Assembly: GCA_017521285.1 (NCBI GenBank)
Contig: JAFXDG010000105.1
Coordinates: 1-64,000, forward strand
DNA length: 64,000 nt
DNA from: Bacteroidaceae bacterium
Lineage (GTDB): Bacteria > Bacteroidota > Bacteroidia > Bacteroidales > Bacteroidaceae
Direction of reading: 5' to 3'
Part shown: positions 33,525 to 42,328 of the stretch, in pieces
Numbering within the stretch: the stretch's first letter is position 1
How the letters are laid out: each line of letters starts with the position of its first letter
Notes under the pieces: model-generated
Database searches by the model: none
Told to the model about the DNA's origin: nothing
The model's input: the letters and a program-made list of their open reading frames with translations, nothing else
Made by a program: the position numbers and the translations under genes

Positions 33525-36500
33525 ACCTGCGATTTTTTATAGACCGCCCGGTGTTTTCGGGCGTTATCTCGGTGGTGATTGTACTGTTGGGCATGATTTC
33601 CATGTTTTCCTTGCCGGTGGAACAATACCCCGACATCGCACCTCCGACCATCAACGTATTCGCAACTTATCCGGGAGCAAACGCTGAAACCGTGCAGAAG
33701 GCAGTGATAACCCCTCTGGAAGAAGCCATCAACGGCGTGGAAGACATGACCTATATGACTTCCACGGCATCGAATACGGGCGATGCTTCCATCGACATCT
33801 ATTTCAAGCAGGGAACCAACGCGGACATGGCGGCGGTAAACGTGCAGAACCGCGTGAACGGCGCGCTGAGCCAGCTTCCGGCGGAAGCCACCAAGACCGG
33901 TGTCACCACTGAAAAGCAGCAGAATGCCGAACTGATGACTTTCGCGCTCTATTCGCCCGATGACCGCTTCGACCAGACCTTCCTGAACAATTACGTGAAA
34001 ATCAATGTCGAGCCGAGGCTGAAACGTATCAGCGGCGTGGGAAAGGCACAGTTGTTCGGTTCCAACTACAGCATGCGACTTTGGCTGCGTCCCGACAAGA
34101 TGGCGCAATACGGGCTTATCCCCGATGACATATCCACCGTACTCGCACGACAGAACATCGAGGCCGCCACCGGCTCCTTCGGTGCCAATCATCCTACCGC
34201 CAATGAATACACGATGAAATACCGCGGACGCTTGTCCGGCGCGGAAGAGTTCGGTGAGTTGGTCATCAAGTCACTGCCGGGCGGCAATGTGCTTCGGCTG
34301 AAGGAGGTTGCCGATGTGGAACTGGGCGATGAATACTACAACTATTCCTCCGAAGTGAACGGGCATCCGGCAGCCATGATGCTCATCAACCAGAAAGCCG
34401 GGTCCAATGCTTCAAGCACCATCAAGGAGATTCACGAAGTGCTTGACGACCTCAGCCGGGACTTGCCCGAAGGGACGGAATTCGTGGTGCTTACCGATAC
34501 CAACAAGTTCCTGTATGCTTCCATCAATTCTGTTATCCGGACACTTATTGAAGCGATACTTCTGGTTATCGTGGTGGTATATGTATTTTTGCAAGATATT
34601 AAGTCCACGCTTATTCCTACGATATCCATTTTCGTCTCCATTATCGGTACGTTCGCCGTGATGTCCATGATCGGCTTCTCCGTCAACCTGCTCACCCTGT
34701 TCGCGCTTGTGCTTGCCATCGGAACTGTGGTCGATGATGCCATTGTGGTGGTGGAAGCGGTGCAGGCGAAGTTCGACGAGGGCTATCAGTCTGCGGTTCT
34801 CGCGGCTGATGATGCCATGAAAGGCGTTTCGTCGGCTATCCTGACCTCTACCATCATCTTTATGGCAGTGTTTTTCCCCGTTGCCATGATGGGCGGGACT
34901 TCGGGAGCGTTCTACACGCAGTTCGGTATCACGATGGCTGTTGCCGTGGGAATCTCGGCAGTCAATGCCTTCACACTCTCACCGGCACTTTGCGCGCTGC
35001 TGCTGAAACCCTATATCGATGAGCAGGGCAACACCAAGAACAATTTTGCAGCCCGTTTCCGTAAAGCGTTCAATGCCGTCTTCGACCGTCTGAGCCGACG
35101 CTATGTACGTGGAGTGATGTTCATTATCCATCGCCGATGGCTGTTGTGGAGCATCATAGGCATTTCTTTCGGGTTGCTGGTGCTGCTGGTCAATGTCACA
35201 AAGACGGGACTTATTCCCGAAGAGGACACCGGGACGGTCATGGTGAGCATGAACACGAAGCCCGGCACATCCATGGCTCAGACAAGTAAGGTGATGGAGC
35301 GTATCAACAGCCGTCTCGACAGCATCGGCGAGATTGAATACAGCGGTGCGGTCGCCGGTTTCTCTTTCAGCGGTTCCGGTCCCTCGCAGGCGATGTATTT
35401 CGTGACACTCAAAGACTGGGAGCAGCGTAAGGGAGAGGGGCAGTCGGTCAATGATGTCATCGGAAAGATTTATGCCGCCACTTCGGATATTCCCGATGCC
35501 ACGGTGTTCGCCATGTCGCCTCCGATGATTGCCGGGTACGGCATGGGAAACGGTTTCGAGCTTTATTTGCAGGACAAGGCGGGCGGAAACATCGCCGCCT
35601 TCAAGGAAGAGGCAGACAAGTTTGTCGAAGCCTTGTCGCAGCGACCCGAAATCGGCGAAGTCTATTCCTCCTTTGCCACGGATTATCCGCAATACTGGGT
35701 GGATATCGATGCCGCCAAATGCGAACAGTCGGGTGTGTCGCCCGCAGATGTGCTTTCCACATTGTCGGGCTATTATACCGGACAATATGTTTCCGACTTC
35801 AACCGGTTCTCCAAGCTCTACCATGTGACCATGCAGGCTCCGGCGGAATATCGTGTGAATGCGGAATCCCTGCACCACATGTATGTGCGTGCCACCGATG
35901 GCGGCATGTCGCCTTTGAGCCGGTTCGTGCGCCTGACCAAGACCAACGGCCCGTCAGACCTCACCCGTTTCAACCTGTTCAACGCCATCTCGATTAGCGG
36001 GTCTCCGGCTCAGGGCTACAGTTCGGGGCAGGTGCTCGAAGCCATCGGCGAGACGGCACGTGAAGTGCTTCCGTCAAATTACACATACGAGTTTGGCGGC
36101 ATTTCGCGTGAGGAAAGCAAGACGACCAACAATGCCACGCTTATATTCCTGCTCTGCATGGTTCTGGTCTATCTGATTCTGTGCGCCTTGTATGAGAGCG
36201 TGTTCATACCCTTCGCGGTTCTGTTGTCGGTGCCTTGCGGACTGATGGGCAGTTTCCTGTTTGCGTGGCTCTTCGGTCTGGAGAACAACATCTACATGCA
36301 GACCGGACTTATCATGATTATAGGCCTGCTTGCCAAGACAGCGATCCTGCTTACCGAATACGCCGGTAAACGGCGGTCGGAAGGCATGACGCTGGCACAG
36401 GCGGCATACAGTGCGGCAAAAGTCCGCCTGCGCCCCATATTGATGACTGTGTTGTCCATGGTGTTCGGTCTTGTCCCGCTGATGATGGCGCACGGAGTGG

Positions 36501-36634
36501 GTGCCAACGGCAGCCGTTCGCTTGCCACAGGTGTAATCGGTGGAATGATTGTAGGTACTTTGGCTCTGTTGTTCCTTGTGCCGTCATTGTTTATTGTATT
36601 CCAATATATCCAAGAACGTGTTAAGCATAATTAA
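33521..36634 (+). CDS. RND efflux pump of the HAE1 (AcrB/MexB-like) class
   Basis: A protein of 1037 residues, the normal length. It starts FFIDRPVFSGVISVVIVLLG and has the typical two sets of membrane helices with large periplasmic loops. The proton-relay Asp pair is present in IGTVVDDAIVVVEAV (about residues 405-406), and the GLLAKTAILLTEYA repeat lies in the second half. It exports hydrophobic compounds such as antibiotics or bile salts through the adaptor and outer-membrane factor. Substrate range cannot be read from sequence. Nothing suggests truncation. Confidence 0.93.
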   Translation: MNLRFFIDRPVFSGVISVVIVLLGMISMFSLPVEQYPDIAPPTINVFATYPGANAETVQKAVITPLEEAINGVEDMTYMTSTASNTGDASIDIYFKQGTNADMAAVNVQNRVNGALSQLPAEATKTGVTTEKQQNAELMTFALYSPDDRFDQTFLNNYVKINVEPRLKRISGVGKAQLFGSNYSMRLWLRPDKMAQYGLIPDDISTVLARQNIEAATGSFGANHPTANEYTMKYRGRLSGAEEFGELVIKSLPGGNVLRLKEVADVELGDEYYNYSSEVNGHPAAMMLINQKAGSNASSTIKEIHEVLDDLSRDLPEGTEFVVLTDTNKFLYASINSVIRTLIEAILLVIVVVYVFLQDIKSTLIPTISIFVSIIGTFAVMSMIGFSVNLLTLFALVLAIGTVVDDAIVVVEAVQAKFDEGYQSAVLAADDAMKGVSSAILTSTIIFMAVFFPVAMMGGTSGAFYTQFGITMAVAVGISAVNAFTLSPALCALLLKPYIDEQGNTKNNFAARFRKAFNAVFDRLSRRYVRGVMFIIHRRWLLWSIIGISFGLLVLLVNVTKTGLIPEEDTGTVMVSMNTKPGTSMAQTSKVMERINSRLDSIGEIEYSGAVAGFSFSGSGPSQAMYFVTLKDWEQRKGEGQSVNDVIGKIYAATSDIPDATVFAMSPPMIAGYGMGNGFELYLQDKAGGNIAAFKEEADKFVEALSQRPEIGEVYSSFATDYPQYWVDIDAAKCEQSGVSPADVLSTLSGYYTGQYVSDFNRFSKLYHVTMQAPAEYRVNAESLHHMYVRATDGGMSPLSRFVRLTKTNGPSDLTRFNLFNAISISGSPAQGYSSGQVLEAIGETAREVLPSNYTYEFGGISREESKTTNNATLIFLLCMVLVYLILCALYESVFIPFAVLLSVPCGLMGSFLFAWLFGLENNIYMQTGLIMIIGLLAKTAILLTEYAGKRRSEGMTLAQAAYSAAKVRLRPILMTVLSMVFGLVPLMMAHGVGANGSRSLATGVIGGMIVGTLALLFLVPSLFIVFQYIQERVKHN

Positions 36635-37993
36635 ATGAAGAAGACAGTAATATATATCATATTGTCGGGATGGATGCTTGCCGGCTGTGGCACATACAGC
36701 CGGTATCATCGCCCTGACCTCTCAACGGAGAATCTGTATCGGGACATGCCGGCGGACATTGATACAATGACCATCGCGTCCCTGTCGTGGCGGGAAATGT
36801 TTACCGACCCGAAACTCCAGTCCTTGATTGAAACCGGACTTGAACGGAACGCAGACCTCAATGTGGCACGGTTACGCGTGGAAGCGGCAGAAGCCGTCCT
36901 GATGACTGCCAGACTATCATATCTTCCATCACTGGGACTGACTGCCGAAGGTAATGCCAATAAACATGACGGAGCAACGGCAAAGACATATAATGTGGGA
37001 GCGTCGGCAAGCTGGGAACTGGACATCTTCGGCAAACTTACGGCGGCAAAGCGTGGCGCAGCCGCCGCATTACAAGGAAGCCGTGCCTACCGGCAGGCCG
37101 TACAGACACAGCTTGTCGCCACTATTGCAGACAGTTACTACACCCTTGCCATGCTTGACGCACAAATGACAATAAGTAACCGGACTTTGGAGAACTGGCG
37201 GACTACCGTACGCACTCTTGAAGCGTTGAAAAAAGTGGGGAAATCAAACGAGGCTGGCGTATTGCAGGCAAAGGCGAACGTGATGCGACTCGAAGCATCC
37301 CTGTTATCCATACGCAAGAGTATTTCCGAAACAGAAAACGCCCTGTCTGCGATACTTGCCATGCCGTCACACTCGATTGGACGAAGTGATCTGGCCGAGG
37401 CTGCTTTCCCCGATACTGTCTCGATCGGAGTCCCTTTGCAACTGCTTTCCAACCGTCCCGACGTGCGTCAGGCTGAAATGGAACTGGCGCAAGCATTCTA
37501 CGCCACCAATGCGGCCCGTGCCGCCTTCTATCCCAATATTACCCTCTCGGGAATTCTTGGATGGACTAATAACGGCGGTGGCGTAATCGTAAATCCCGGA
37601 CAATGGTTACTTAATGCCATCGGTTCCCTGACACAGCCGTTATTCAACCGGGGCGTAAACATCGCCAACTTGAAGATAGCCAAAAGCCGTCAGGAAGAAG
37701 CCAAACTGTTGTTCCGGCAATCATTACTGAACGCAGGAAAGGAAGTGAACGATGCTCTGACCGCATGGCAGACGGCAAAATCGCAAATTGAAATCAATGC
37801 TCGGCAGGTTGAAACATTATGCGACGCTGTGCGAAAGACAGAATCGCTGATGCGTCATTCCAATACCACCTATCTGGAAGTGCTGACCGCCAAACAGTCT
37901 CTTCTCGAAGCGGAAGTGCAACAGTTACAAACTCGTTTTGAACGCATACAAAGTATAATTAAACTTTACCATGCGTTGGGAGGAGGAATGTAA
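36635..37993 (+). CDS. Outer-membrane efflux factor (NodT/OprM type lipoprotein)
   Basis: A protein of 452 residues with lipobox LAGCGTYS (Cys about 18). It shows the internal two-fold repeat of TolC/OprM channels: IETGLERNADLNVARLRVEA in the first half and LLSNRPDVRQAEMELAQAFY in the second, plus the SWELDIFGKLTAAKRGA motif. It forms the trimeric outer-membrane exit duct for the adjacent pump. It starts immediately after the pump stop, completing a three-gene efflux operon. The region after its stop to 38101 has no clear terminator. Confidence 0.92.
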   Translation: MKKTVIYIILSGWMLAGCGTYSRYHRPDLSTENLYRDMPADIDTMTIASLSWREMFTDPKLQSLIETGLERNADLNVARLRVEAAEAVLMTARLSYLPSLGLTAEGNANKHDGATAKTYNVGASASWELDIFGKLTAAKRGAAAALQGSRAYRQAVQTQLVATIADSYYTLAMLDAQMTISNRTLENWRTTVRTLEALKKVGKSNEAGVLQAKANVMRLEASLLSIRKSISETENALSAILAMPSHSIGRSDLAEAAFPDTVSIGVPLQLLSNRPDVRQAEMELAQAFYATNAARAAFYPNITLSGILGWTNNGGGVIVNPGQWLLNAIGSLTQPLFNRGVNIANLKIAKSRQEEAKLLFRQSLLNAGKEVNDALTAWQTAKSQIEINARQVETLCDAVRKTESLMRHSNTTYLEVLTAKQSLLEAEVQQLQTRFERIQSIIKLYHALGGGM

Positions 37994-38100
37994 CTTTACA
38001 AGAATTATAACCTAATACTGAACCATGTTGTGTAATTTTTATATTTCAGTCGTCATAAACTTATAAATAAGTAATTTAGTATGCAAAAACAAATTAAAAA

Positions 38101-38445
38101 GTCTTCTCTTTTTTTGAAGAGAAGCAACACCTGACCCACTTCGCTACCGAACAGGATGTAGCAGAAGAATTGTTTGAGTTACTCTTAGAAGCGAGAGAAC
38201 TCTATCTTCAGGATGTGATTTTGAATGGCAAGCGGTATGACCGCTATGTGGATGACTTCATCAACAGTCATCGGTATATCAACTGCAACAGTGCAATTTG
38301 CCGAAACTGCCACGAGATGAACATCCACATCGTCAAGGGACTGCTGAACGAATGCGCCCACCTTATCCAGCCTCTTTTTGAGGCATCCGACTTCTCCTTT
38401 GAGAAGTGTATGGAGTTACAAAGGAAGTATGACCGCTCGGAACCG
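38101..38445 (+). pseudogene. Truncated paralogue of the unknown protein at 2319
   Basis: The frame (from 38101, or TTG 38170) gives a protein similar to the N-terminal half of the 2319 protein: LFELLLEARELYLQ versus LYELFEIARSWYLQ and HRYINCNSAICRNC versus HQYIDCDCARCKNS. Similarity stops near SEPLPPY where glmS sequence begins. An ATG at 38081 lies in another frame and would reach this one by a -1 shift in the T7 run at 38109-38115. The C-terminal half is missing, so the gene is broken by a recombination junction. Confidence 0.65.
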
Positions 38446-39206
38446 TTGCCGCCATACAGTTGGCACGGAGCAAGGGGGCTTTTGTGTATGGCATCTGCAA
38501 CGTCGTGGGTGCCTCTATCCCAAGAAATACGGATTCCGGGACATACATCCATGTAGGACCTGAGATAGGTGTGGCTTCTACCAAGGCTTTTACAGGACAG
38601 GTAACGGTGCTGATGCTGCTTGCCCTCTGCGTGGGACAGATGCGTGGTACTGTGGATGATGCAACCGTAGAGAGGATTGTCCGGGAGTTGAAGAACATGC
38701 CCCTATATATAAAAGATGTGTTGGGACTTGCTGACAAAATCAAGAACTTGTCGAAGATATACACCTATGCCCGCAACTTCCTTTATCTCGGTCGTGGGTA
38801 CAACTACCCCACCGCCCTTGAAGGTGCGTTGAAGCTGAAAGAAATATCCTATATCCATGCGGAGGGTTATCCTGCTGCGGAAATGAAGCATGGACCGATT
38901 GCACTTGTAGATAGCGAGATGCCCACGGTGGTCATTGCTCCAACGGACTCGCTGTATGACAAGATAATCAGTAATGTAAGGCAGGTGAAGGCGCGTGGCG
39001 GTACGGTTGTCGCCATCATTACCAAGGGCAATGACGCAATGAAGGACATCGCCGACCATTGCCTTGAAGTGCCCGACGTACCCGAATGCCTTACACCTCT
39101 CGTTGTTTCCGTCCCATTGCAGTTGCTGGCCTATTACATCGCCATCAACAAGGATAGGAATGTTGACCAGCCAAGAAACCTTGCTAAATCAGTTACCGTA
39201 GAATGA
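38436..39206 (+). pseudogene. glmS: 3' fragment of glmS (glucosamine-6-phosphate synthase, SIS isomerase half)
   Basis: About 255 codons that match the end of GlmS: VAAIQLARSKGAFVYGICNV, GPEIGVASTKAFTGQV, YLGRGYNYPTALEGALKLKEI, the HGPIALVD site and the C-terminal DQPRNLAKSVTVE. The N-terminal glutaminase domain and first SIS repeat are absent, and an upstream stop closes the frame, so no functional synthase can be made. GlmS makes glucosamine-6-phosphate from fructose-6-phosphate and glutamine for cell-wall synthesis. The fragment overlaps the next gene by 4 bp (ATGA), which suggests it came with that gene from an intact operon. Confidence 0.85.
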
Positions 39207-39391
39207 ATAGAATATTATCACTTATTGTTACCATCCTCTTTGCGTTGTGCATTGAGGCTGGCATCTTTATGCTTATTGCCCACTGGTGGGGCATGACTGC
39301 GGCCATTACCGTGATAGCCATTGAATGTGTGTTAGCCTTATGGACAGTTTACGAAATGAGACATGCGAGTGATGAACCAGTTGATGAATAA
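39203..39391 (+). CDS. Small two-helix membrane protein, paralogue of 55813
   Basis: A protein of 62 residues with two transmembrane helices (about 5-25 and 30-50) and an acidic tail. It resembles the 60-residue protein at 55813: both have an MxRI start, a central FML...W segment and an IVYE or TVYE exit from helix 2. It overlaps the glmS fragment by 4 bp. Function unknown. Confidence 0.55.
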   Translation: MNRILSLIVTILFALCIEAGIFMLIAHWWGMTAAITVIAIECVLALWTVYEMRHASDEPVDE

Positions 39392-39433
39392 CATTGCAGG
39401 CTGTGGTTAGAACGAAAAAGGCTAAAAACAAAA

Positions 39434-39469
39434 GGACGGGTCGATGATTCGTCCTATTTTTGTGTCTTT
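39434..39469 (+). repeat. 36-bp repeat with terminator hairpin, copy 1
   Basis: GGACG / CGTCC arms followed by TATTTTTG. It matches 41512-41547 with three differences. Here it could terminate the 39203 gene. On the minus strand it resembles the 3' coding end of the M23 gene at 41479. Confidence 0.6.
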
Positions 39470-39557
39470 TTGGTGGCGAAATGTAGCGATTTAGCAAAAT
39501 AAACATAAATTCCAGTGATATTCAGCATGAAAATTCGCCCATTTAAGTGAAAATGTG

Positions 39558-39565
39558 TAATTTTG
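39558..39565 (+). promoter_or_regulatory. Bacteroidales -7 box for the ImmA/DUF4411 operon
   Basis: TAATTTTG matches TAnnTTTG and lies 60 bp before ATG 39626. It overlaps the only upstream alternative start (TTG 39563), which supports the ATG. Confidence 0.5.
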
Positions 39566-39625
39566 CAACGCAAAATTGTGCCTAAGCATTTGCATCAAAG
39601 CAACAATAGTTCAATCGAGGCTGAT

Positions 39626-40768
39626 ATGAAAGTAGAGATTAACAAGAAACGTTTAGAATACCTGCTGGCATTATACAAGATGTCGGTGGATGACTTGTTG
39701 TCTCTTCTGAACAAAGGCAGGAAACGGATAACAGGAGCCGCAGACATCAGTGGAGATTCTATTGATTTGGGGGTGTTGAAGCGTATAGGTGAGATATTCG
39801 ACAAAGAAGTCAGTTTCTTTCAAGACTATTCTAAGTTGTCAACCAATGCAAGCAGCAGTATCTTCTTCCGCAAGACCTCATTCGGAACAGAGCTGAACTT
39901 GGAGTCGATCCGTACTGTAAACCGATTCGAGAGTCTGAAAAACGCTTTGGATGCATACAACAAACTGTCGCAACTGGATGTGAAGTTTGACATAGAACAC
40001 TACACCCTACAAGATGACCCTAAGACAGTAGCCGTACGTGCAAGAGATTTTTTTTATCCCGGGGAAACTGTCAATCATAGGCAGTTTCTTGTGAAGATGA
40101 TAGAAAAAATCGCCGATCATGGCATTTTTGTCTTTGAATACATAGAGACATGGAACAAGAAAGAGAAAACCAACATTGACGGTTTTTACCTTAAGCCCAA
40201 TGTGATAGTGCTTAAGCATCATAAGCATTACAAGCGAGAAATATTCACTCTGGCGCATGAATTGGGGCATTGTCTATTGGGGATTGAAGAAGTGGAGTCG
40301 GTGGACATGATGGACATCTCGGCACAGACTTCATACAGTGATGTCGAAAGATGGTGCAATGATTTTGCATATCAGTTCATTATGGGACAAGAAGCAGAAA
40401 CACTTGCTAACATAGCATGTGTAGATTCCCGTAACGACTACTGCATTGACCTCTTCAAGGCTATCAGTGCACGGACGCACATTAGCCGTCTTGCCTTATA
40501 TACAAGGATGTATATCGACAGGAAAATCAGCTATTCGAGCTACAGCAATGTCAAGAGTGAATTGGCAGAGGAATACAGAAGAAGAGAGGAACAGGAAAAG
40601 TTGAAAAACTCTGAGAAGAGAGGCGGGCGAACACCAAAGCCCATCATTTCTCCGCTATTCTTGAAAACCATGCAATATGCCTATTTCAATGGAGTGGTCA
40701 ACGAGACCACTTTCTGTTCGAGACTCAATGTCAAACCAGCAAATTTTGAGAGGGAGTTATGGCGATAG
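39626..40768 (+). CDS. HTH plus ImmA/IrrE-family metallopeptidase, putative antitoxin
   Basis: A protein of 380 residues from ATG 39626. The N-terminal 60 residues form a helix-turn-helix-like segment (RLEYLLALYKMSVDDLLSLL). The middle carries the zinc-protease motif FTLAHELGHCLLG (His-Glu-x-x-His, about 212-216) of the ImmA/IrrE/COG2856 family. Its 3' end overlaps the DUF4411 gene by 10 bp. In such pairs the ImmA-like protein is the antitoxin and regulator of a PIN-type toxin, and proteolysis may relieve repression under stress. It could alternatively regulate the ICE, as ImmA does in ICEBs1. Confidence 0.75.
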   Translation: MKVEINKKRLEYLLALYKMSVDDLLSLLNKGRKRITGAADISGDSIDLGVLKRIGEIFDKEVSFFQDYSKLSTNASSSIFFRKTSFGTELNLESIRTVNRFESLKNALDAYNKLSQLDVKFDIEHYTLQDDPKTVAVRARDFFYPGETVNHRQFLVKMIEKIADHGIFVFEYIETWNKKEKTNIDGFYLKPNVIVLKHHKHYKREIFTLAHELGHCLLGIEEVESVDMMDISAQTSYSDVERWCNDFAYQFIMGQEAETLANIACVDSRNDYCIDLFKAISARTHISRLALYTRMYIDRKISYSSYSNVKSELAEEYRRREEQEKLKNSEKRGGRTPKPIISPLFLKTMQYAYFNGVVNETTFCSRLNVKPANFERELWR

Positions 40769-41316
40769 TTGTTGATACATGCTCATTGGTGATGATTGCC
40801 AAGAATTATCTTCCCTTGGATAAGGACGGACAGTTGTACTCATTCCTGGAAGAGGCGTTCTCCCGCAAGGATTTGATGCTACTTGATGTGATTCTGGATG
40901 AATCAAAACGCACCTCCAAAGGAATTGCAGTTGAAAAGATGCCTTTCCTCAAAGACAAGAAATTGGTCATTCCGACAAAGGATCTATTTCCATGTGCCCC
41001 AGAGAGATTCAGCAACATGATAGACAACAATTTCTGTGTAAGACTGAAGAAGCAGGAACTGACTGAAGAAGAATACATAGAGCAAAAGGAAGAATACCTT
41101 AAAACAGGTGATGCTAAGATTATCATTTATGCACTGAATGTACGACACTCGGACGCTATCCATCTGGAAGAGATGCAAGTAATGACGGAGGAAACAAGGC
41201 AGCAGAATGACGGTAAGTTGTTCAAGAAACTTCCTTTGTTGTGTGAGCAGATAGGGATTGGAACACTAACCGTTTCAGAATATCTGCATAGAAACGGGTT
41301 CTTTATTGACAAATAG
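40759..41316 (+). CDS. DUF4411 PIN-like putative toxin RNase
   Basis: A protein of 185 residues. It starts with the PIN-fold signature IVVDTCSLVMIAKNY (Asp6) and has further acidic positions in MLLDVILDE and KTGDAKIIIYAL, consistent with a metal-dependent RNase core. DUF4411 genes are commonly paired with an HTH-ImmA gene, as here with a 10-bp overlap. The toxic activity is inferred from the family. No signal peptide, so it would act in the cytoplasm. Confidence 0.7.
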   Translation: MAIVVDTCSLVMIAKNYLPLDKDGQLYSFLEEAFSRKDLMLLDVILDESKRTSKGIAVEKMPFLKDKKLVIPTKDLFPCAPERFSNMIDNNFCVRLKKQELTEEEYIEQKEEYLKTGDAKIIIYALNVRHSDAIHLEEMQVMTEETRQQNDGKLFKKLPLLCEQIGIGTLTVSEYLHRNGFFIDK

Positions 41317-41348
41317 CATAGATATTAGTATCATCTTATGACATCTTT

Positions 41349-41372
41349 CACGAAATCATATTATATTCGTGA
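41349..41372 (+). terminator. Possible weak terminator after the toxin-antitoxin pair
   Basis: Stem CACGAAaT / ATTCGTG with an AT-rich loop, followed by AATAAAAC rather than a T run. Confidence 0.35.
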
Positions 41373-41478
41373 ATAAAACACTTGTTTTTCAAGAATAGAA
41401 ATTGTTGAGGATTAGATATTTAAGACATTATTGCAATGCGGAAGGGGTGATGTGAACGACAAAAGACAAGGCGTTCTA

Positions 41479-42108
41479 TTAGAGTGGATGCTTGATAAGA
41501 TTGAGAAGAATGGACGGGTCGATGGCTCGTCCTTTTTTTGTGTCTTTGAGTGTGAGGTGCAGGTGGGGACCAGTACTGCGACCACTGTTGCCTGTCAGCG
41601 CGATGATGATGCCGGGACGGACGTGGGTGCCTTTGGTGACGAGAGTTTGGGAGAGGTGGCAATAGCTGACGGTGAAGTCGCCGTGACGGAGGGTGACATA
41701 GAGGCCTGAACGTTTGTCCTTGCCTACCTTGATGACCTCGCCGTGCATCATGGCGTATGTGGGTTCGTAATTTGCCTTCAAATCAAGCCCGTTGTGTAGG
41801 GCTTTTCTTTTTGTAAATGGGTCTCTGCGGTAGCCGAAAGGGCTGGTGACAGAGATATGACGGAGTGGACTGACAAGTGCCGTGTGGCGGTCGGTCTGCT
41901 CCGTTTGGGTTTGTAATGGGGCAAAGGCAAGAGAGTCTCGCCGCTGATGCGGCGAGCACGGAGGCAGTTGTTCGGATGTTGCGGACTGCGTCGTTTTTGG
42001 CACAGCCTTGCGGTGTACCTTAGTCTGTGTGACGGTATTGAACTGAGCGCATACTGTTGCTGATGAACAGAATATTGCTGCTATTGTGATGAGTAGAAAT
42101 CGTTTCAT
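41479..42108 (-). CDS. Secreted M23-family metallopeptidase
   Basis: A protein of 209 residues from the ATG at 42108 (reverse strand). Signal peptide about 1-20 (ending VCAQ). A low-complexity linker leads to an M23 domain: SPFGYRRDP, HNGLDL (His-x-x-x-Asp), and GPHLHLTL (His-x-His). The zinc site is complete, so it probably cuts peptidoglycan peptide bridges in the periplasm. It is oriented against its neighbours. A family A hairpin (41937-41965) lies inside its linker-coding part, and the 36-bp repeat covers its last codons. Confidence 0.8.
   Translation of the reverse strand: MKRFLLITIAAIFCSSATVCAQFNTVTQTKVHRKAVPKTTQSATSEQLPPCSPHQRRDSLAFAPLQTQTEQTDRHTALVSPLRHISVTSPFGYRRDPFTKRKALHNGLDLKANYEPTYAMMHGEVIKVGKDKRSGLYVTLRHGDFTVSYCHLSQTLVTKGTHVRPGIIIALTGNSGRSTGPHLHLTLKDTKKGRAIDPSILLNLIKHPL
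41512..41547 (+). repeat. 36-bp repeat with terminator hairpin, copy 2
   Basis: GGACG / CGTCC arms followed by a run of seven T. Within the 3' end of the M23 gene (opposite strand). Partner of 39434-39469; the two flank the toxin-antitoxin pair. Confidence 0.6.
41937..41965 (+). repeat. Hairpin repeat family A, copy 4
   Basis: CTCGCCG / CGGCGAG arms around ctgatg, then CACGGAGGC. It is inside the M23 coding sequence, opposite strand, and encodes part of the linker. Confidence 0.55.
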
Positions 42109-42187
42109 GGTGCAAAAGTAACAAGCAATTCTTTGACTGGCATAAAGAACAAAGGGAAGACAAGAAGATTGTAACATAATATAGCAA

Positions 42188-42205
42188 TCGAGTTTGATTT
42201 TTGAG
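42188..42205 (+). promoter_or_regulatory. Shared 18-bp upstream element, copy 2
   Basis: Identical to 8875-8892. Here it forms the left arm of a perfect 11-bp inverted repeat (GAGTTTGATTT with AAATCAAACTC, ending at 42219), a classic dimer operator, 124 bp before the first gene. Confidence 0.65.
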
Positions 42206-42288
42206 CAGAAATCAAACTCAAATAATAATAATCGTCAAAAATAACACGCATTATCTTATGCAATTCTGCTTGTCTCTGAATAGGTATA

Positions 42289-42296
42289 TAACTTTG
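42289..42296 (+). promoter_or_regulatory. Bacteroidales -7 box of the second long operon
   Basis: TAACTTTG fits the consensus, 32 bp before ATG 42329. The -33 box is weak (TTG at 42270), so activation is likely. Confidence 0.55.
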
Positions 42297-42328
42297 CATG
42301 AGTTTAATTTCAAATTCAAAGTTAAAGT

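Noticed and set aside
38460..39206. Intact sugar isomerase gene from a TTG start
   Set aside because: GlmS similarity begins upstream of the TTG and stops at a junction, so this is a fragment, not a complete gene.
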